From positions 24,793,103 to 24,857,102 of the forward strand of contig NC_052359.1 in NCBI RefSeq assembly GCF_009727055.1: a stretch of DNA of 64,000 nucleotides, in the 5' to 3' direction. Below are positions 26,291 through 37,714 of this stretch, piece by piece. Origin of the DNA: Benincasa hispida (lineage: Eukaryota > Streptophyta > Magnoliopsida > Cucurbitales > Cucurbitaceae). Every line of letters begins with the position of its first letter. Position 1 is the stretch's first letter. The position numbers and the translations under genes were made by a program. Below the pieces are notes generated by a model. The model ran no database searches. It was not told where the DNA came from and saw only the letters and a list, made by a program, of their open reading frames with translations.

Positions 26291-26307
26291 TTTGCTCTGA
26301 TACCAAC
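26291..26307 (-). promoter_or_regulatory. Primer-binding site of gypsy element A (initiator tRNA-Met)
   Basis: The minus strand reads agttggtatcagagcaaa directly after the LTR end. ttggtatcagagc is the standard complement to the 3' end of plant initiator tRNA-Met. Confidence 0.88.
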
Positions 26308-26308
26308 T

Positions 26309-28868
26309 TGTCACACCCCACACCAGATTACCCTCCTAACCTGGATGGAATGGTGACTGCAGCAGTTACCAACCCTTTTGTTGGCACTTACTGCCTATCT
26401 TACCTGTTAAATTTTGCTCAAACTCTGAATACATACATATTAACTCAGAACTTAACACGTTTACATTATAGGGTTTCACAGCATTGTTTATACATGAATA
26501 TTACAACTTAGTGAGCCCCATCAAGAATACTAGTCTCTAGACAGACACATGTGTACTAACTAATATAGGTCTTCAAATACGCTTCCTTCAACCTGTTCCT
26601 TTGAGTGGCAGAGCAGCATCAGAAAAGTCTTTTGGGAATTGATCGTTACCTGAAAGGAAAACATTTGAAAACATGAGCTAAAAGCCCAGTGAGTGACTTA
26701 ATAAAAACATAAATCTCATGCTTAAACTGAAAACTTGAAAACATAACACTGGAACTAAAATATACCAAGCAAACGTGTACATAAAACCTTTAAAACCATT
26801 GTATTAGAAACCTGAATCTTAGTTAAGAATGAACATTCTTTGCTCTAATTCCCAACGCCAAACCATGGCCAAATGAGACTTCTACTTCGACCTGTTCATA
26901 TTAAACTATGGCTAGGGGAGATCCCTACGTTGTTCTCTTTAAATATACTGATGGACATCTCAAGTAACTTCCTTTAAACATAAACATTGATAAAAAAAAT
27001 CTTAAACATCATTAAACATCATTATTCACTAGTTGAGAATGAACATACATCGCTCTAGCTTCTAACATCTGTTATCGGCCATAAGACCCATGCTTTGGCC
27101 TCTCCTTGCTGGTTTATGGCCTAGGAGACCTATACTTCGGCCTTTCCTTCAAAACTATCTACGTGCACGTGGAGGTTTCTATGTACCGTCAACACTTTAG
27201 GTACATTTATTCAGATGCCTTTCTTACCTTCAGTACTCTTCTTCATTGTGTTTAGAAATACCAACGCATTTACTTTGGTAATCTTAGGTATATAAATATA
27301 GTACATCAGGCTTCACTCAACCTGAGTTTTAACCCTAACGCATGCTTCATACTTTGTAAAATAAGTTGGCTTAAATTGTGTTGAACTAGCTTGTAAAAAC
27401 TATTAGCATGCGTTAGATATGGAAAACATACTTGGAAAACTCATACATTAGTAACATCATGCGTTGATCATGATTTTAGTCCCTCGACATCGTATTACTT
27501 ACGTGCACGTACTTATAACTGAGTATCGTCATACCTTAGGTACTTGACTAGGATACTTTCTCGTTGTCCTTCAGTATCCTTAGGATACCTTCTCATTGTC
27601 CTTCAGTATTCATCGTATAACTAGTTATAAGCATTTAGCTGAAAACTAAGGCTTAGTGCTCAAATCATCATACTAGTTCATTCATCATACTAGTTCTTCA
27701 TAAAAATAGAGTTACTAAAATATGCTGAAAGTATTTGGACAAGATAACATATTTAAATCATGTCAATTTCCATGAAAAACATGCTTTACTTAGCGTGAGA
27801 AATAGTTTCAAACATATGTTGCTTGGCACTTCATTTAAACACTTAGCATGAGAAATAACTTCAAAGAAATCATAGTTTCTAAATCATTAAAATATTAAAT
27901 CATCACATAGTCACTCACAGCTCGTCGGGGCTCTTAACAGGTTATACGCCTCTCCTAGCTCTTCTTGGCCTAAAAAGATATAATTCCTAGTTAAATTCCT
28001 TAGCAGAATACCTCAAATAGTTCATTTACTAATGGAACTTTCTCCAACAAAACCACATTGCTAGCGAGACAACCATTATGAGAGAATTCATCCTCATGAG
28101 CGAGATCAAACATTTCTTTAACAAACTTCAACCTAGTGATACTCACCACCAGTGAGATTTCACTCAATTTCTAGCGAGATTTTCTTCTTGAGCGAGATTA
28201 TCATCCTGAGCGAGATCCTCATCCTCCACATCTCGCTCTCGCTCTTCACGGTGAGCTGTTTGCTTGTTCTTCCCAAGCAACTGTTTGCTTCTACACAGAT
28301 TCTCTATTTCAACTTTAAAAATTCATAACTCAAAATCCAGAACTCTTTTCAAGAAACTTTCTTCTACAAACTTATTTATAATTGAGTTAAATTTCTTACC
28401 TCAAACTTTCATTTGAAAATTCTTTATGGTTTGGCCTAGAGCTTCCAATCTTCACCTCGAGTTCTGATTAATCTGAGATTCTGCCTCTTTTACAAATTCC
28501 TCACTTTTCTTCTTCTTCTCCTAAAATATTTCTCTGGTAAGACAATCTCGAAAACTAGATTCTCCCAGCTTTCAAATGGCACCAATTCACTAAATTTGCT
28601 CATGTAGATTGCCGAAACCAAGCTTTCGAAGTTTCTCTTCCTTTTAATCTTCTTGTCGCCTCTCGAGTTCAAGGATTAACCGCCACATCACCTCATATTT
28701 AATGCCTCCAGTCAAAACCAATAAGTGAGCTTTCCTATTTAATATTTTTTTCTTTTCCTTTCTCCATAACTCTTAAAAATAACATAGATTTTCACTTATG
28801 AGATATTTATTATATCATACCTTTGGCTAAACATACTTGTCTAGGAAATTTAAAATTTGGGGCTCACA
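26309..28868 (-). repeat. 5' LTR of gypsy element A (2560 bp)
   Basis: On the minus strand it begins tgtgagccccaaattttaaa and ends ggggtgtgaca, so it has TG...CA termini with a typical plant gypsy start. The primer-binding site follows on the internal side. Inside, 'ctagcgagattttcttcttgagcgagat' words (28080-28240) form a short local repeat, and 'catacctt aggtac / cttctcattgtccttcagtat' is repeated at 27520-27620. No gene is present; the short minus frame at 28490-28672 is LTR sequence. Confidence 0.85.
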
Positions 28869-28872
28869 CAAC

Positions 28873-29250
28873 CCCTGGTGAATCCTGAAGGAAACGCAAC
28901 CCTTGGTGAATCTCGAAGGAAACACAATTTGGTGAATCCCGAAGGAAACACAATTTGGTGAATCTCAAAGGAAACTCAATATGTGGTGAATCCCGAAGGA
29001 AATACAATCTGGTGATCCCGAAGGAAACACAATTTGGTGAATCCGGAAGGAAACACAATATTTGGTGAATCCCGAAGGAAACACAATCTGGTGAATCCCA
29101 AAGGAAACACAATCTGGTGAATCCCGAAGGAAACACAATACCTAGTGAATCCCGAAGGAAACACAATATCTGGTGAATCTCAAAGGAAACACAATCTGGT
29201 GAATCCCGAAGGAAACACAATCTGGTGAATCCCGAAAGAAACAAAATACC
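28873..29250. repeat. 27-bp minisatellite in LTR (about 14 units)
   Basis: The unit is roughly ggtgaatcccgaaggaaaca plus caatct. Fourteen copies follow in tandem with small length changes. The homologous place in the right LTR copy (34400-34432) has a single unit. Because 27 is divisible by three, open frames run through it on the minus strand with a nine-residue periodicity; these are not genes. Confidence 0.93.
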
Positions 29251-30203
29251 TAGTGGGCATCTAACTATTTAGTAAAGACATTATCACAGTTTCAACATCA
29301 CAATTATCACAATATGGTTTTATAACATGCATATACACCTCAACATCATGGCTATATAACATGCATAAACGCCTCAATATCCTCATATCAAATACAACCT
29401 CAGTGAATCAAGTATCATCTCTTACTAGCATGCAAGTATCTACGTGCACAAATAAATCTTTCAGATTCTCATACAAGAACATATATCGGTCCTAATATAC
29501 TATCCGTTTATCATGCTATCGTCTTGTCCTGATATTCATCTAATATGCTAGCATGTATCTAGTGTCTGGCCCGTGGGCAGTTCCAGTAGTAAGATTACTT
29601 ACTCAAAATTATGTCTAAGCGACAAGAAAATTAATCTTCCTCCTAGCTTAGATGAATCTTGAATCAGGCCTAAACATAATCCAAATTTACAATTAATAAA
29701 AAGAGCTTAGTCCCAATAAACAAATTAACCAAATAATTCCTAATAATCTCACCCAAAATGTGTTGGTTTGAACATCACCTCATGCCACAAAATCAATACA
29801 TCCCAACAACTATAGTCACAAATCCAACCTTTAATCTTGATGGAGAGCCGCTTTGAACCTTCAATTCCAACCTTTTATATCACAAATGATTCAATAAATA
29901 AGCCATTACTTAGTGGGTATCCAAAAATGATCAACAAAGACCCCAAAACTTACCCAAAAGCTTGTCAAAACCACTTCCAAATCCTCTTGACAGCACACTT
30001 TTAACTTCAAAGCTTCTCCAAAACTCGATTTTAAAGCCCAAACATATGTGTATCAATAGATTGAAGCAAAACACCATTAGCCAAGAAATCCAATTAAAAT
30101 AGCATAATCTTACCCAAATCGATAGATCTGGTGATGGCAAGAGTGAACGATGCTTAAGCAATGGTTGGACGGAGGACGTAAAGAAGAAAGTGATGTAGTG
30201 GCT

Positions 30204-30241
30204 CTGTCTCTTATACACATCTAGATGTGTATAAGAGACAG
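30204..30241. other. Nextera mate-pair junction adapter (assembly artefact)
   Basis: The 19-mer ctgtctcttatacacatct is followed directly by its reverse complement agatgtgtataagagacag. This is the Tn5 mosaic-end junction of Illumina Nextera mate-pair libraries. The sister LTR at about 46340 reads ggcttcgggcggcattgg across this point, so here the adapter replaces about eight genomic bases. It also creates the spurious peptide VSYTHLDVYKRQ. Confidence 0.99.
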
Positions 30242-30973
30242 ACATTGGACGGGCTCGCGAATGGCGAACACGAACAACCAGGCTTCAGATCTAAGCGGAC
30301 GTACGATTGAAGGCTCACAAATGGCGTGGGCGAAGGACGCTTGTGGCTGGGGCCTTAAGATCTGATGCGCTGTTGGGCTGAAGCAGATGGTTGCGGCTGG
30401 CAGACGAGGGCTGGGCGGCATCTGAGAGAAGCGACGTGGTGAACGACTTTAGATCTAGCAAACTCGACGACCCGTCCGCTCATCGGATGGTGGCAGCGGA
30501 TGCGTGGGTGTTGGCGGCGTGAAGAAAACAAAAACGAGAGGGGGGTCGTGTGAGGAAAGAAGAAGAATGGGAAAGAGATAAGAAAATAAATATAAATAAA
30601 TAAATAAAATAAAATAATATAATATAATATTTTTATTTTATTTTATTTTATTGTATTTTATTTTATGTTATTTTATTTCTTCCCTTCAACGCTTGTTCTT
30701 TTTCCTTTTTTTTTTCCTCTAACAACTTCCAATTCAAAACTCAAGCCACTTTTCCCCAAAATGACTTCTATTTTCGACAATAACTCCAAAATTAAATTCA
30801 GATGAAAAAATTCCAAATTTCACAATTTTCTCTAATTAAACAATTAAATTGAAACACCCTTTTATTAGTAAATACAACTCAGTAATCCAATTAAAATTCC
30901 AAAATTTCAAAAATGCCCTTTAATACTAGAAATTACCGAAAGTATAATAGGAACAAAAATTTGGGACGTTACA

Positions 30974-30990
30974 TTCTACCCTCCTTAAAG
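30974..30990 (-). promoter_or_regulatory. Polypurine tract of gypsy element B
   Basis: The minus strand reads tttaaggagggtagaa immediately before the LTR start tgtaacgtcc. This sets the element on the minus strand. Confidence 0.8.
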
Positions 30991-31009
30991 AACTTTTGTC
31001 CTCGAAAGT

Positions 31010-31700
31010 TTATTCTTGAAAAAGCTCCATGTATTGGGCACTCATCTCATCCTCTCGCTCCCAAGTGGCTTCCTTAAATTGGTGATTCTGCCACAGGACT
31101 TTCACAAATGCAATCTCCCTACAGCGCAATATCTTTACCTCTTTGGCGAGAATCTTTATAGGTTTCTCCTCGTAGCTCAAGTTGTCATTCAATCATAGTC
31201 CACCACATGTGACGGATCTGTTACATACTTCCTCGGCATCGAAACATGGAAAACATTATGAACTGAAGAGAGTGACAGTGCTAACGCCAACCGATAAGTT
31301 ACAAGACCAACTCACTCCAAGACCTCAAAAGGTCCAATGAATCGTGGACTTAGTTTCCCTTTCCTTCCAAACCTCAGAACACCTCTCATATGTGCCACCT
31401 TCGAGAACACTTTATTGCCAGTTTAAAATTCTAGGTCCTTACGCCTAACATCAGCAATAACTTTTCTGCCTACTTTGAGCCATTTGCATACGAGCTCTGA
31501 TCTTCTTACCTCCCTGGAAATTCTATCGCACAGGCGCATAACATATCTTCCAATATCTAGTTCAAACGTTATGTTTGACCATCAGTTTGTGGGTGAAAAG
31601 TTGTACTAAAATCCAATCGAGTACCAATGCTAACTGGACACTCTTCCAAAAACTAGATGTAAAACGAAAGTCGTTATTTGATATAGCTAAAACTAGTATA
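31010..31700 (-). pseudogene. Gypsy integrase C-terminus with chromodomain (element B)
   Basis: The minus frame 31010-31192 reads KPIKILAKEVKILRCREIAF, then VLWQNHQFKEATWEREDEM, the typical C-terminal chromodomain-type tail of plant chromovirus integrases, ending 20 bp before the polypurine tract. Upstream, 31200-31420 encodes LRFGRKGKLSPRFIGPFEVL and VHNVFHVSMPRKYVTDPSHV. At 31570-31680 a frameshifted RFTSSFWKSVQLAL is the end of the integrase core. The presence of a chromodomain suggests a Tekay/Reina-like chromovirus. RT, RNase H, protease and gag are not found. Confidence 0.9.
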
Positions 31701-34060
31701 AAAAAAAATATATGACAACCCTTTCCATATATAACTATGAATCTTAAGATGCTGAAAACCAACAATATTTTAACATGTTCAAGCTAAGAACTATGAAAAC
31801 TATCGTGAGCTTAAGAAAGCCTTACCCACTAAAAACATATACCTGAGCTTACCATTCGGTCACAGGAAAAACTTCATATGTGTAGTAGAGAAACTGGTCA
31901 TGCTATATAATGAGTCATTTGAAGATACGTACCAGAACAAATCTGGTCAACTGAAAACTGCTTCTACTCTAGAAGCGTTGACTGTGATGTCTTTCTTAGG
32001 GTTTACATGTCTGAGAATAACTCTGTCTAATTAAGTCTCGCATTCATGAGAAACTCATCCTGAGGCTCTATACTGTCATGGACTATAAAACTTGCTTGAG
32101 CCAATCCTCATATTATTCTTTAGGCTTAAAACAATGACATATCATTACTTAGACCTTGTAGCGGATGAATCTCAAATTCCCTCTGAAAATGAGGTTTTGA
32201 AGTCCCTGGATGCTAAAGCATCAGTCAATTGATAACAAATTTCCATAACCTTGTAAGAATCGTAATTGATCCCTGGAGTTAGCTTTTACGATAAAACCTT
32301 CTTGGTTCATAAGTCATAGCTTGAATTACTCGTACTCCCTAGAGCTAGTTAACTCATTGCCCATGCAAGAGAAAACATACTATCCTGTACTGCTCAAGAC
32401 CCACATATAGCAACTTTTTGTTATCAACTCAACCTTATTACCAAGTCCATCCTTTATACTAATGCTGATATTGAGAGATCCAACTTACTTACTCTTGTGC
32501 ATATATAACTTTTGCCTACCTTGAGCTGGATTAATTTCCTTTTACAATCAAATTAATTGTCTTGCTAGTTCATGTTTCCAACTAGCACACAAAATCAAAA
32601 TCCCTTAAATCGTACTAATGCCTTTAATGGTTTACCTCTAACTAATGAAGCCTCAACATACCATGTCAATAGTTCTTCAACATCTATTGTTACTAGTAAC
32701 TCCATTTTAGCTTATCTCTTCTCAACCTTTTATTTTCGTATCAGACTCTTGTGTTAAAACAAATTTCCATACCCAATCATCTATGTAAGCTACTTTCCAT
32801 CTAACACATATTGTCCCAAAGTCCCACATGATAATCATATATTCTTCTTTTACACCAAAACAAATACCTTGTAACCTCTCATATCCTGCCTCCAAACCAT
32901 ACTTAACTAGGAGTTTTGAACACATTAAATTCCTTTCTCTTTTCAAAAGAGTAAACTTCATTGGATAATTTTCTCTCATTTACACTTATCTTTGATAAAA
33001 CCACTAAATTCAAGACACCTCCCTTTCTTTTTCACTGTCCAAGTGAAACATAATCTCTTTACTAAGTTATATTTTACTTAGCTCCCCTCTAAGTTTTATC
33101 TCTCTCACTAAGAATTTCCATCTTGTAGAATTCTCCTTTGCCAATTTTCATGCTTTTAAACTCCGAAAGACTTTTGTTTGTTCAAATTTGCCCAACTTGG
33201 ATCTCCTCATCACAACCATGCTATGGATTTAATCTAGGTATTCTAAAATAATCCTTCAACCCAAACAAATAACACCTTGCCTTTATCTCCTTTAAGTCCA
33301 AACTCATGCCTAACTATTTTGGCTTCCTTTAATGACATCAACTTATTTGTATATTCCAAAAGAATTCTTCATATCACTACACATACTTTACCTAATCCAC
33401 CAAGTCGTAGTATTACCCAAGTGATTATGACTTATGAATCCTTTCTAAAATTAATCTCGAAATGTTGGGCTTTTTCCTAATATCTCAAAACCTTTAATAA
33501 ATCCATCGTCTCTTCTTCTTGTCCTTCATATCCATAAAACAATTTTTAACCTTATTTTCGAGAATGTGCCATGTGAAAGAATTTATTTATACTGCCTCCA
33601 ATTGCACCACAAAACATAACACTAGTTCTTAATGAATTCTTGTCAAGACAATTTTATTCCTGGGCTTTAACATATACATACCTTTATTTCAAAACTATCA
33701 TAACTCTACATAGTTTCATCGACCTTTAAGATTTCTAAACTGAGGTATATGTATTTGTTTGTTCCTAACATAATTTCTATGAGATAAACTAGTACCAAAT
33801 GACCTCATAATTTATTTTATTTTATTTTCCTCCTTTTGTAGTGTCGTACCTGAGAATCCTCTTATAATAACTTCTAACGAGTCACTGACCTAGCATTAGA
33901 ACATAACTGGTGCATTTAAGCTAAACAAATATTTTAATGCACAACTATCATAAAACTTATAATTGATAGGACATACCTGGCGATGACGAGGAATCTGTTC
34001 ATGGGCCACATGGACAATCTAGACATACATAGTAAGTCAGTCTATAGAACCCAAAACATG
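31701..34060. other. Interior of gypsy element B, no recognisable genes
   Basis: This lies between the integrase relic and the primer-binding site, where gag, protease and RT should be. The sequence is AT-rich, with no open frame over 85 codons and no motif I can assign. It may be a replaced or heavily decayed interior (a non-autonomous derivative). Confidence 0.45.
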
Positions 34061-34075
34061 GGCTCTGATATCAAT
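34061..34075 (-). promoter_or_regulatory. Primer-binding site of gypsy element B
   Basis: The minus strand reads attgatatcagagcc just after the LTR end ggccgttaca. It matches the initiator tRNA-Met site with one G-to-A change. Confidence 0.8.
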
Positions 34076-34691
34076 TGTAACGGCCTGACCTTCTATGACT
34101 TAAGTTAGGCCGTTACTATATACATGCATGCATGGAACTTAGAACGATACCTTTTTATGGTGAAATAAATGCTAAATAAATAAGGTAAGTTCAAAAGTCC
34201 TTCATTAAATTCAAATATTAGAAACAACAATAGGGTACTCATAAATCATAAATGATAATAAATAAGTCTGAAAACAATTCTTAATAGTAAGTTTCAAACA
34301 TCAAAATTGAAAGTTAAGAAAATAATGAAAAGAAATCTAAATCTCATGAGTGGAAGCATAGAACTGGTTTCTATCCTACTATAGTTAAGTATGGCCACTA
34401 CCTCTAGTGAATCCCCAAGGAAACACAATACCTAGTGGGCATCTAACTATTTAGTAAAGACACTATCATAGTCTCAACATCACAATTATCACAATATTGT
34501 TTTATAACATGTATATACAACTCAACATCATGGCTATACAACATGCATATATGCCTCAATATCCTCATATCAAATACAACCTCAGTGAATCAAGTATCAT
34601 CTCTTACTAGCATGCAAATATCTACGTGCACAAATAAATCTTTCAGATTCTTATACAAGAACATAAATTGGTCATATTATACTATCTGTTT
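34076..34691 (-). repeat. 5' LTR of gypsy element B, inner part (split by copia)
   Basis: It begins tgtaacggcc on the plus strand (LTR end on the minus strand) and runs collinear with 29247-29515 up to the copia insertion. It resumes at 45649. The total LTR without the insert is about 2.08 kb. The final five bases, tgttt (34687-34691), are the left copy of the copia target duplication. Confidence 0.85.
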
Positions 34692-36800
34692 TGTAGGGGT
34701 TGATGCCCTAAAGTCTCGTGTCCTGTAGTTTGTAAACAATATATACGAACACCTGTGATTGTTAAAATATGATATTTACTTCACATCTTATTGTTTTGCT
34801 CGGTTATTTGCTTTATTTGCTTTACCACAAAAAAATAAACATAAAATCCCTGATTATCTGTATGTCACTCAAGCATGTATGTGGTGACATACAAGTGGAT
34901 CATGTCTTGAGTGATAACCAAAATGGTCTTTAGTATATAGATATAAGAGGGAAACCTTATCCTATAATGCTACAGATGCGGCCCGCTTTGTAGAATGGTC
35001 ATAAGTGCATGTTGTGATTTGCCACAGATGGTCTAATCCTGATCATTCGTGTTGGAGACATACGAGCGGGGGCGTCCTATACAAAGAGTTTGTATAAGAC
35101 CTGACCACGAAGTGTCAATGTCTCGTTATATAACACCGTTCAGGACAGAGAACTTCCACTCACTAGGAATGAACACTATGGTAACATGCCTCAATCCTTG
35201 ACGGTCGAGTTTGGGAACCTTGCCATATGAGGGCGGTCCTTTGGTTTGTATGGTGGCAAGCGACGTGTTCCGGGCCGATTCAAACTACCTATATGTGGAT
35301 TGCGTCTGATATGGGAGCTGGGGAACTCAGCTACACAAGATGGAATTCACTCTTCCCTGAGGCAGGGGTATAGAGTATGATGTACTCTTTAAGGACTGAT
35401 TTCCGGGGCTTGAATGATGATGGGGCGCCACACACCTTCCTCTTGGCCGCAGAGGTGTTCACAGCATAGTTGGACTATATTGTAATTTGTTCAATTAGAA
35501 GAATCAGTGGTACTTAAGGATGAGATCGTAAAGTCAATAGGGCAAAATGGTAATTGGACCCAACTGTAGTTACGAGCATTCTGTAGAGGTCATCGACCTA
35601 TGATTGTGGTTATATCCAATGGAACAGAAATATACTCTGTGGTAAGAAGAAGAGTTCAGCTATTGGTCCTTATTGAAATCACTGGCAGTTAATGGATAAT
35701 GGCATCTTCGTGGCTAAAGAAGTTTAGTCAGCTATTCACGTACCGTTGGAGCTTCGAGCCATTCAGCCAGGTCCATTAGGTCACCTGGATAGCTTGGATA
35801 AAGTCGAGAAAACCAGTGTTTGGGTTAATTGAAATGGTTCAAATTGAATAAGAGGAAAGTAGTCTATCTAATATGATATAATTGGATTAGTTAATTATAT
35901 ATGAATATAATTGGCTAAATGTATGAGATACATTATTTTGGAGGAAATTAGATATAAATATGATTTATATCAAGAAGAGGAGAAAATACTATAGTAGATA
36001 TATGATATCAAACTATAGGATATAAATATAATATGATTATATTTATTAATTAAATTAATTGATTAATTATTTGATAATTAATCGATTGATCCACGTTTGG
36101 ACGTGGGAAGTGGGGCTGTGAAGGTTATGGTAATCGGCGGGTTAAAGTAATGAAAATAGTTTTCATTATTATTCAATCGTTCATTCGTATCGCTCGCGCC
36201 TAAGAAGAATCTGTGAAGGAGCAATCGCGAGAGCCTATACGATAGAAGCTCGTTCATCTAAACGATCATCTACTTCACGCATCCTCTAAACGATCGTATA
36301 TATCTTTTCTAAACGATCATTCAGTTTTTCCTAAATGATCGTGTAGCTCTACTATATGATAAGCATTTCCGCTATACGATAATAGAGTTCATCTCCCACT
36401 TACTTATCGTCTACACGACATCTTCTCCTCCATCCTCTACCAAATTCATCAGAGCCCACTCTTTGGGTTTTTGATGCCGAGGATACCCAAGTTTCTCTTG
36501 TGGTGGTGTCGTCCCTGCAACATTGTTTGTGTACGCTTGGATCGTGCTGTTGCAGTCGACATACTTGTCGGGTGCTGGTAGATCGGTGGGAGGTTTTCCA
36601 CTGCTTTGGGTTCAGTCGTTCAAAGAGTGTCTTCATCTGGTATGAACCCTTTCCTTGTGTTTTATTGTATTCTAAGCATACCGATGATGAGTTTAATATG
36701 CATAACTGTTTGTATGGAATGTATATCATTTATGTTTTGGTCACTGTGAAATCCGAATGATCTAAGCCCGCTCATGGAACTCTCGATATGAGATCCTTCA
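34692..36800 (+). repeat. 5' LTR of copia element 2 (2109 bp)
   Basis: Starts tgtaggggttgatgccctaa and ends agatccttca. It pairs with the LTR at 43596-45648. The stretch 35140-35780 carries many one- to three-base insertions and deletions against the 3' LTR, more than elsewhere in the LTR. The open frames at 36400-36760 are LTR sequence. Confidence 0.92.
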
Positions 36801-36815
36801 ATTAGTATTAGAGCC
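36801..36815 (+). promoter_or_regulatory. Primer-binding site of copia element 2 (decayed)
   Basis: attagtattagagcc follows the LTR directly. The consensus is ttggtatcagagcc, so one G-to-A and one C-to-T change have occurred. Confidence 0.75.
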
Positions 36816-37306
36816 AAGTTAGTGATACTCTAATTGCATTTGTTGCAATGAAATAATGTATACATTCTTGGTGGGTGCATTTCTACGCTATTTTAAATGT
36901 TAATTCTGCTATGGATGTGCCGGATTAATGGATGTTTTCAGGATGAATTGCCTCAGTTTGTTTAATTCCTTTTACATTTGCGGTTGTTTGTAAAGGCCCC
37001 TGCGCTTTTATGCATAAATAATCGTAATCGAGTCTATATTCAAAGTGTTTGAAGTCTTGAGTCGTTCGTCGAAGTTCTGGGCAAAGGTTATGGCTCTTTG
37101 AGGAAGGAGATGATCTAGGGTTGATCGCATTATGCAGAAAAGGTTCTATGCGATCGCTGTCCATCGCATCGCGAAGATGAAGGACTATGCGATCGTGGTT
37201 GAATGCATCAGTTGAACGATGGGGTATGCGATCAAGAGTTGGTCGTATCAGGTTGACGATCAAGCACGCGATCCCTGAGTATCGTTTAATGCGCGCGTGA
37301 GCTAGC

Positions 37307-37676
37307 CGATCGTTTAGGTCAGCAAGCTTCATCGGTTAGAAACTGACTAAACGATCACTTAGCAACGCAAGGTAAATAGTTTACCAAGTTGCACGTATCG
37401 GTTAGACGATCAGACGCTCGCATATCGTTTAAAGTGCGCTAGACGATCGTTTAGGTCAGCAAGCTTCATCGCTTAGTAACTGACTAAACGATCGCTTAGC
37501 ATCGCAAGGTAAATCGTTTACCAAGTTGCACGTATCGTTTAACGATCAAGCGCTCGTGTATCGTTTAAACGCGCTAGGCGATCGTTTAGGTCAGCAAGCT
37601 TCATCGTTTAGAAACTGACTAAACGATCACTTAGCAACGCAAGGTAAATTGTTTACCAAGTTGCACGTATCGGTTA
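37307..37676. repeat. About 136-bp tandem repeat with CGATCG palindromes in copia leader
   Basis: Units begin cgatcgtttaggtcagcaag at 37307, 37444 and 37579 (137 and 135 bp apart). The third is cut by the adapter after about 98 bp. Each unit has several acgatc words, including aaacgatcgcttag, and the complementary segments tcgtttag and ctaaacga, so it can fold. A looser version with gcgatcg words precedes it from 37100. Confidence 0.92.
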
Positions 37677-37714
37677 CTGTCTCTTATACACATCTAGATG
37701 TGTATAAGAGACAG
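37677..37714. other. Nextera mate-pair junction adapter (assembly artefact)
   Basis: This is the same 38-bp back-to-back Tn5 mosaic-end junction as at 30204-30241. It interrupts the third unit of the leader tandem repeat, so the copy number of that repeat and the sequence joined after it are not reliable. Confidence 0.99.

Larger units (their letters stand above)
28869..30973 (-). repeat. 3' LTR of gypsy element B, left copy (truncated)
   Basis: This is collinear with the right copy (34076-34691 plus 45649-47112). 'acctagtgggcatctaacta' is at 29247 and 34431, and 'gtctggcccgtgggcagtt' is at 29563 and 45708. Both copies end gacgttaca. The polypurine tract follows on the internal side. The copy lacks the first ~350 bp present in the right copy and abuts the LTR of element A exactly at 28868, so element A probably inserted here. 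It contains an adapter artefact at 30204-30241. Confidence 0.85.

Noticed and set aside
28864..29244. 126-codon minus open frame with nine-residue repeats, and CRISPR-like regular spacing
   Set aside because: It is the 27-bp minisatellite of a gypsy LTR. The units are contiguous without distinct spacers, and this is a plant genome, so it is neither a gene nor a CRISPR array.
29931..30421. Two minus open frames meeting at 30221-30245
   Set aside because: They run through the Nextera junction adapter; one starts with VSYTHLDVYKRQ, a translation of the adapter.
36400..36760. 109-codon minus and 86-codon plus open frames
   Set aside because: Both lie wholly within the copia LTR end, and the plus one recurs at 45354-45563 in the other LTR.
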